Part shown: piece after piece, positions 7,036 to 7,749 of the stretch | Layout: each line of letters starts with the position of its first letter | Numbering within the stretch: position 1 is the first letter of the stretch | Assembly: GCA_035649235.1 (NCBI GenBank) | Contig: DASRJX010000024.1 | Coordinates: forward strand, 1 to 7,749 | Source: DASRJX01 sp035649235 | GTDB lineage: Bacteria; Acidobacteriota; Polarisedimenticolia; Gp22-AA2 | Reading direction: 5' to 3' | DNA: 7,749 nucleotides | The notes under the pieces: generated by a model | What the model was told of the DNA's origin: nothing | Seen by the model: only the letters and a program-made list of their open reading frames with translations | Database searches by the model: none | Program-made: the position numbers and the translations under genes

Positions 7036-7046
7036 ATGCCAGGCAT
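7036..7046. promoter_or_regulatory. 11-bp perfect palindrome, candidate operator between P1 and P2
   Basis: ATGCCAGGCAT is a perfect dyad around A7041. It lies just downstream of P1 and about 70 bases upstream of the expected P2 start near 7111, so a bound protein could block P1 or act on P2. No matching site was found near the 757 promoter. Confidence 0.35.
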
Positions 7047-7075
7047 GCGGGCTCGGTCGTGCGGGAGGGTAGTTC

Positions 7076-7104
7076 TTGACACAACCCGAGACCTTTCCTA
7101 GACT
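7076..7104 (+). promoter_or_regulatory. Promoter P2 of the TonB receptor gene
   Basis: TTGACA (7076-7081), a 17-base spacer and TAGACT (7099-7104) form a sigma-70-type promoter. The ten bases TTGACACAAC and the TAGA of the -10 box occur in the same register as in the operon promoter at 757-785. The expected start is near 7111, giving a leader of about 88 bases. Confidence 0.7.
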
Positions 7105-7158
7105 CGGACCTATCACATCACCCATATTTGCTCTGCGAACTGGCCGGTGCCCCGGCGA

Positions 7159-7183
7159 GGCTGATCGGGAGATGTCATCAGCC
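7159..7183 (+). other. Leader hairpin adjoining the Shine-Dalgarno of the receptor gene
   Basis: GGCTGAT (7159-7165) is a perfect complement of ATCAGCC (7177-7183), with an 11-base loop. The stem ends one base before the ribosome binding site GGAGGA (7185-7190), so its folding could affect ribosome access. It is not recognised as a known riboswitch. Confidence 0.4.
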
Positions 7184-7198
7184 CGGAGGATCTGATTC

Positions 7199-7749
7199 AT
7201 GGTCACGAGAAGCCTGACCCTTCTCCTGCTGACCTCGGCCCTATCGCTTCTCCCGCTCCAGAGCGCCAGCGCGCAGACGACGGGCGGCATCCGGGGGACC
7301 GTTACTAACAAGGATGGCGAGCCGCTCCCCGGTGCGACAGTCGTCGTCTCGAACGCATCCCTCGGCGTCCAGCAAGGCGCGGTGACCGACGCCAAGGGTG
7401 AGTTCCGCATCGTGCCCCTGGCCCCCGGGAAGGGGTATAGCGTGCGCGTGCAATTCCCCGGCATGTCGACGGTGACCCAGCCCGACATCGAGGTCACGCC
7501 GAACCGGGTCACGGGCATCCCGATACAGCTGCGTCCGAACAAGGAGATGGAGACGAAGATCCGGGTCGTCGGCACCACCGACGTGGTCGACCAGGAGTCG
7601 ACGACAACCTCGACCAAGATCTCTTCCGAATTCATCGACGCGCTGCCGATCCTGGGCCGCAACTACCAGGACGTCCTGACCCTGGCTCCGGGCGTCACCG
7701 ACATGGACGGAGACGGCAACCCGAACATCCACGGCGCGCGCGACGTCGA
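7199..7749 (+). CDS. Oar-like TonB-dependent receptor, N-terminal part (3' truncated)
   Basis: Outer-membrane receptor; the first 183 residues are visible and the frame is open to the window edge. Residues 1-25 form a clear signal peptide (SASA|QTT). Residues 26-112 are a CPR domain (GGIRGTVTNKDGEPLPGATV, then TDAKGEFRIVPLAPG). Residues 119-135 (KIRVVGTTDVVDQESTT) hold the place of a TonB-box region, and from 146 the plug begins with IDALPILGRNYQDVLTLAPG, a pattern typical of Oar-like receptors. The Asp/Asn-rich stretch DMDGDGNPN (168-176) could bind calcium, as in related plugs. ATG 7199 follows GGAGGA (7185-7190) by 8 bases. The family is usually about 1000 residues and imports large or oligomeric substrates in a TonB-dependent manner; this one's substrate cannot be told. 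It has its own promoters, so it is probably a separate unit from the operon upstream. Confidence 0.88.
   Translation, partial: MVTRSLTLLLLTSALSLLPLQSASAQTTGGIRGTVTNKDGEPLPGATVVVSNASLGVQQGAVTDAKGEFRIVPLAPGKGYSVRVQFPGMSTVTQPDIEVTPNRVTGIPIQLRPNKEMETKIRVVGTTDVVDQESTTTSTKISSEFIDALPILGRNYQDVLTLAPGVTDMDGDGNPNIHGARDV

Larger units (their letters stand above)
6885..7198 (+). other. Regulatory gap between the operon and the TonB receptor gene
   Basis: This 314-bp stretch has no credible gene. In order it holds GC hairpins (6903-6947), promoter P1 (6993-7020), an 11-bp palindrome (7036-7046), promoter P2 (7076-7104), a leader with a hairpin (7159-7183) and the ribosome binding site of the next gene (GGAGGA, 7185-7190). 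Around 6990-7135 it is visibly richer in A and T than the coding DNA, as expected of promoter DNA. Confidence 0.7.

Noticed and set aside
7008..7036. Second TTGACA at 7008 as an independent promoter
   Set aside because: The expected -10 position reads TTGGGA or similar, a poor match; TAGAAT at 7015 pairs properly only with the TTGACA at 6993.
7110..7135. Possible sigma-54 promoter using the TTTGC near 7126
   Set aside because: The bases at the -24 position lack the essential GG, and a good sigma-70-type promoter lies immediately upstream.
7172..7195. Seven-codon leader frame (MSSARRI, then stop) in frame with the receptor gene
   Set aside because: It ends before ATG 7199 and has only a weak ribosome site; very short frames like this are expected by chance. 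It does show that the receptor cannot start at 7172.
1..7749. CRISPR array, tRNA, rRNA or prophage genes
   Set aside because: No regularly spaced repeats, no cloverleaf or rRNA-like stretches and no phage or integrase motifs were seen.

Overview
This GC-rich bacterial window reads almost entirely left to right on the + strand. The gene content is an envelope module: an outer-membrane-type beta-barrel with a carboxypeptidase-regulatory-like (CPR) domain, a PDZ-containing membrane histidine kinase, an NtrC-type sigma-54 response regulator, and the start of an Oar-like TonB-dependent receptor. Together with the GC content this suggests a Gram-negative, probably Acidobacteriota or a similar soil or sediment lineage. 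That placement is inferred from gene families, not from a phylogenetic marker.

Layout. Positions 2-418 hold the C-terminal end of an unrecognised beta-rich protein. Its stop codon sits on the left edge of a 272-bp palindromic element (418-689). The element has 33-bp terminal inverted repeats and is flanked by TA dinucleotides, so it looks like a miniature inverted-repeat transposable element (MITE) of the Tc1/mariner-IS630 type. Positions 692-857 hold a short hairpin, an 8-bp direct repeat, a clear sigma-70-type promoter (757-785) and a 5' leader. Three genes follow as a tight operon: the beta-barrel (858-2675), the kinase (2683-5454, 7 bp downstream) and the regulator (5451-6884, overlapping the kinase by ATGA). 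The 314-bp gap at 6885-7198 holds a GC hairpin that may terminate the operon, two sigma-70-type promoters, an 11-bp palindrome and a leader hairpin next to a strong Shine-Dalgarno site. The window ends inside the TonB-dependent receptor gene (7199 onward).

How the genes may work together. The kinase has one N-terminal membrane segment, a PDZ domain predicted to lie in the periplasm, a multi-pass membrane region, GAF-like and PAS domains, and an intact HisKA/HATPase core. The regulator has an intact phosphoacceptor and a GAFTGA loop, so it should activate sigma-54 promoters. I see no convincing -24/-12 promoter in the window, so its targets are probably elsewhere. The barrel protein co-transcribed with the kinase ends in Phe, and some PDZ domains (DegS) bind the C-terminal residues of unfolded porins. 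This raises the possibility of a two-component envelope sensor that monitors outer-membrane proteins. The operon and the downstream TonB receptor have nearly identical promoters (TTGACACAAC, then TAGA at the same distance), which suggests shared basal expression.
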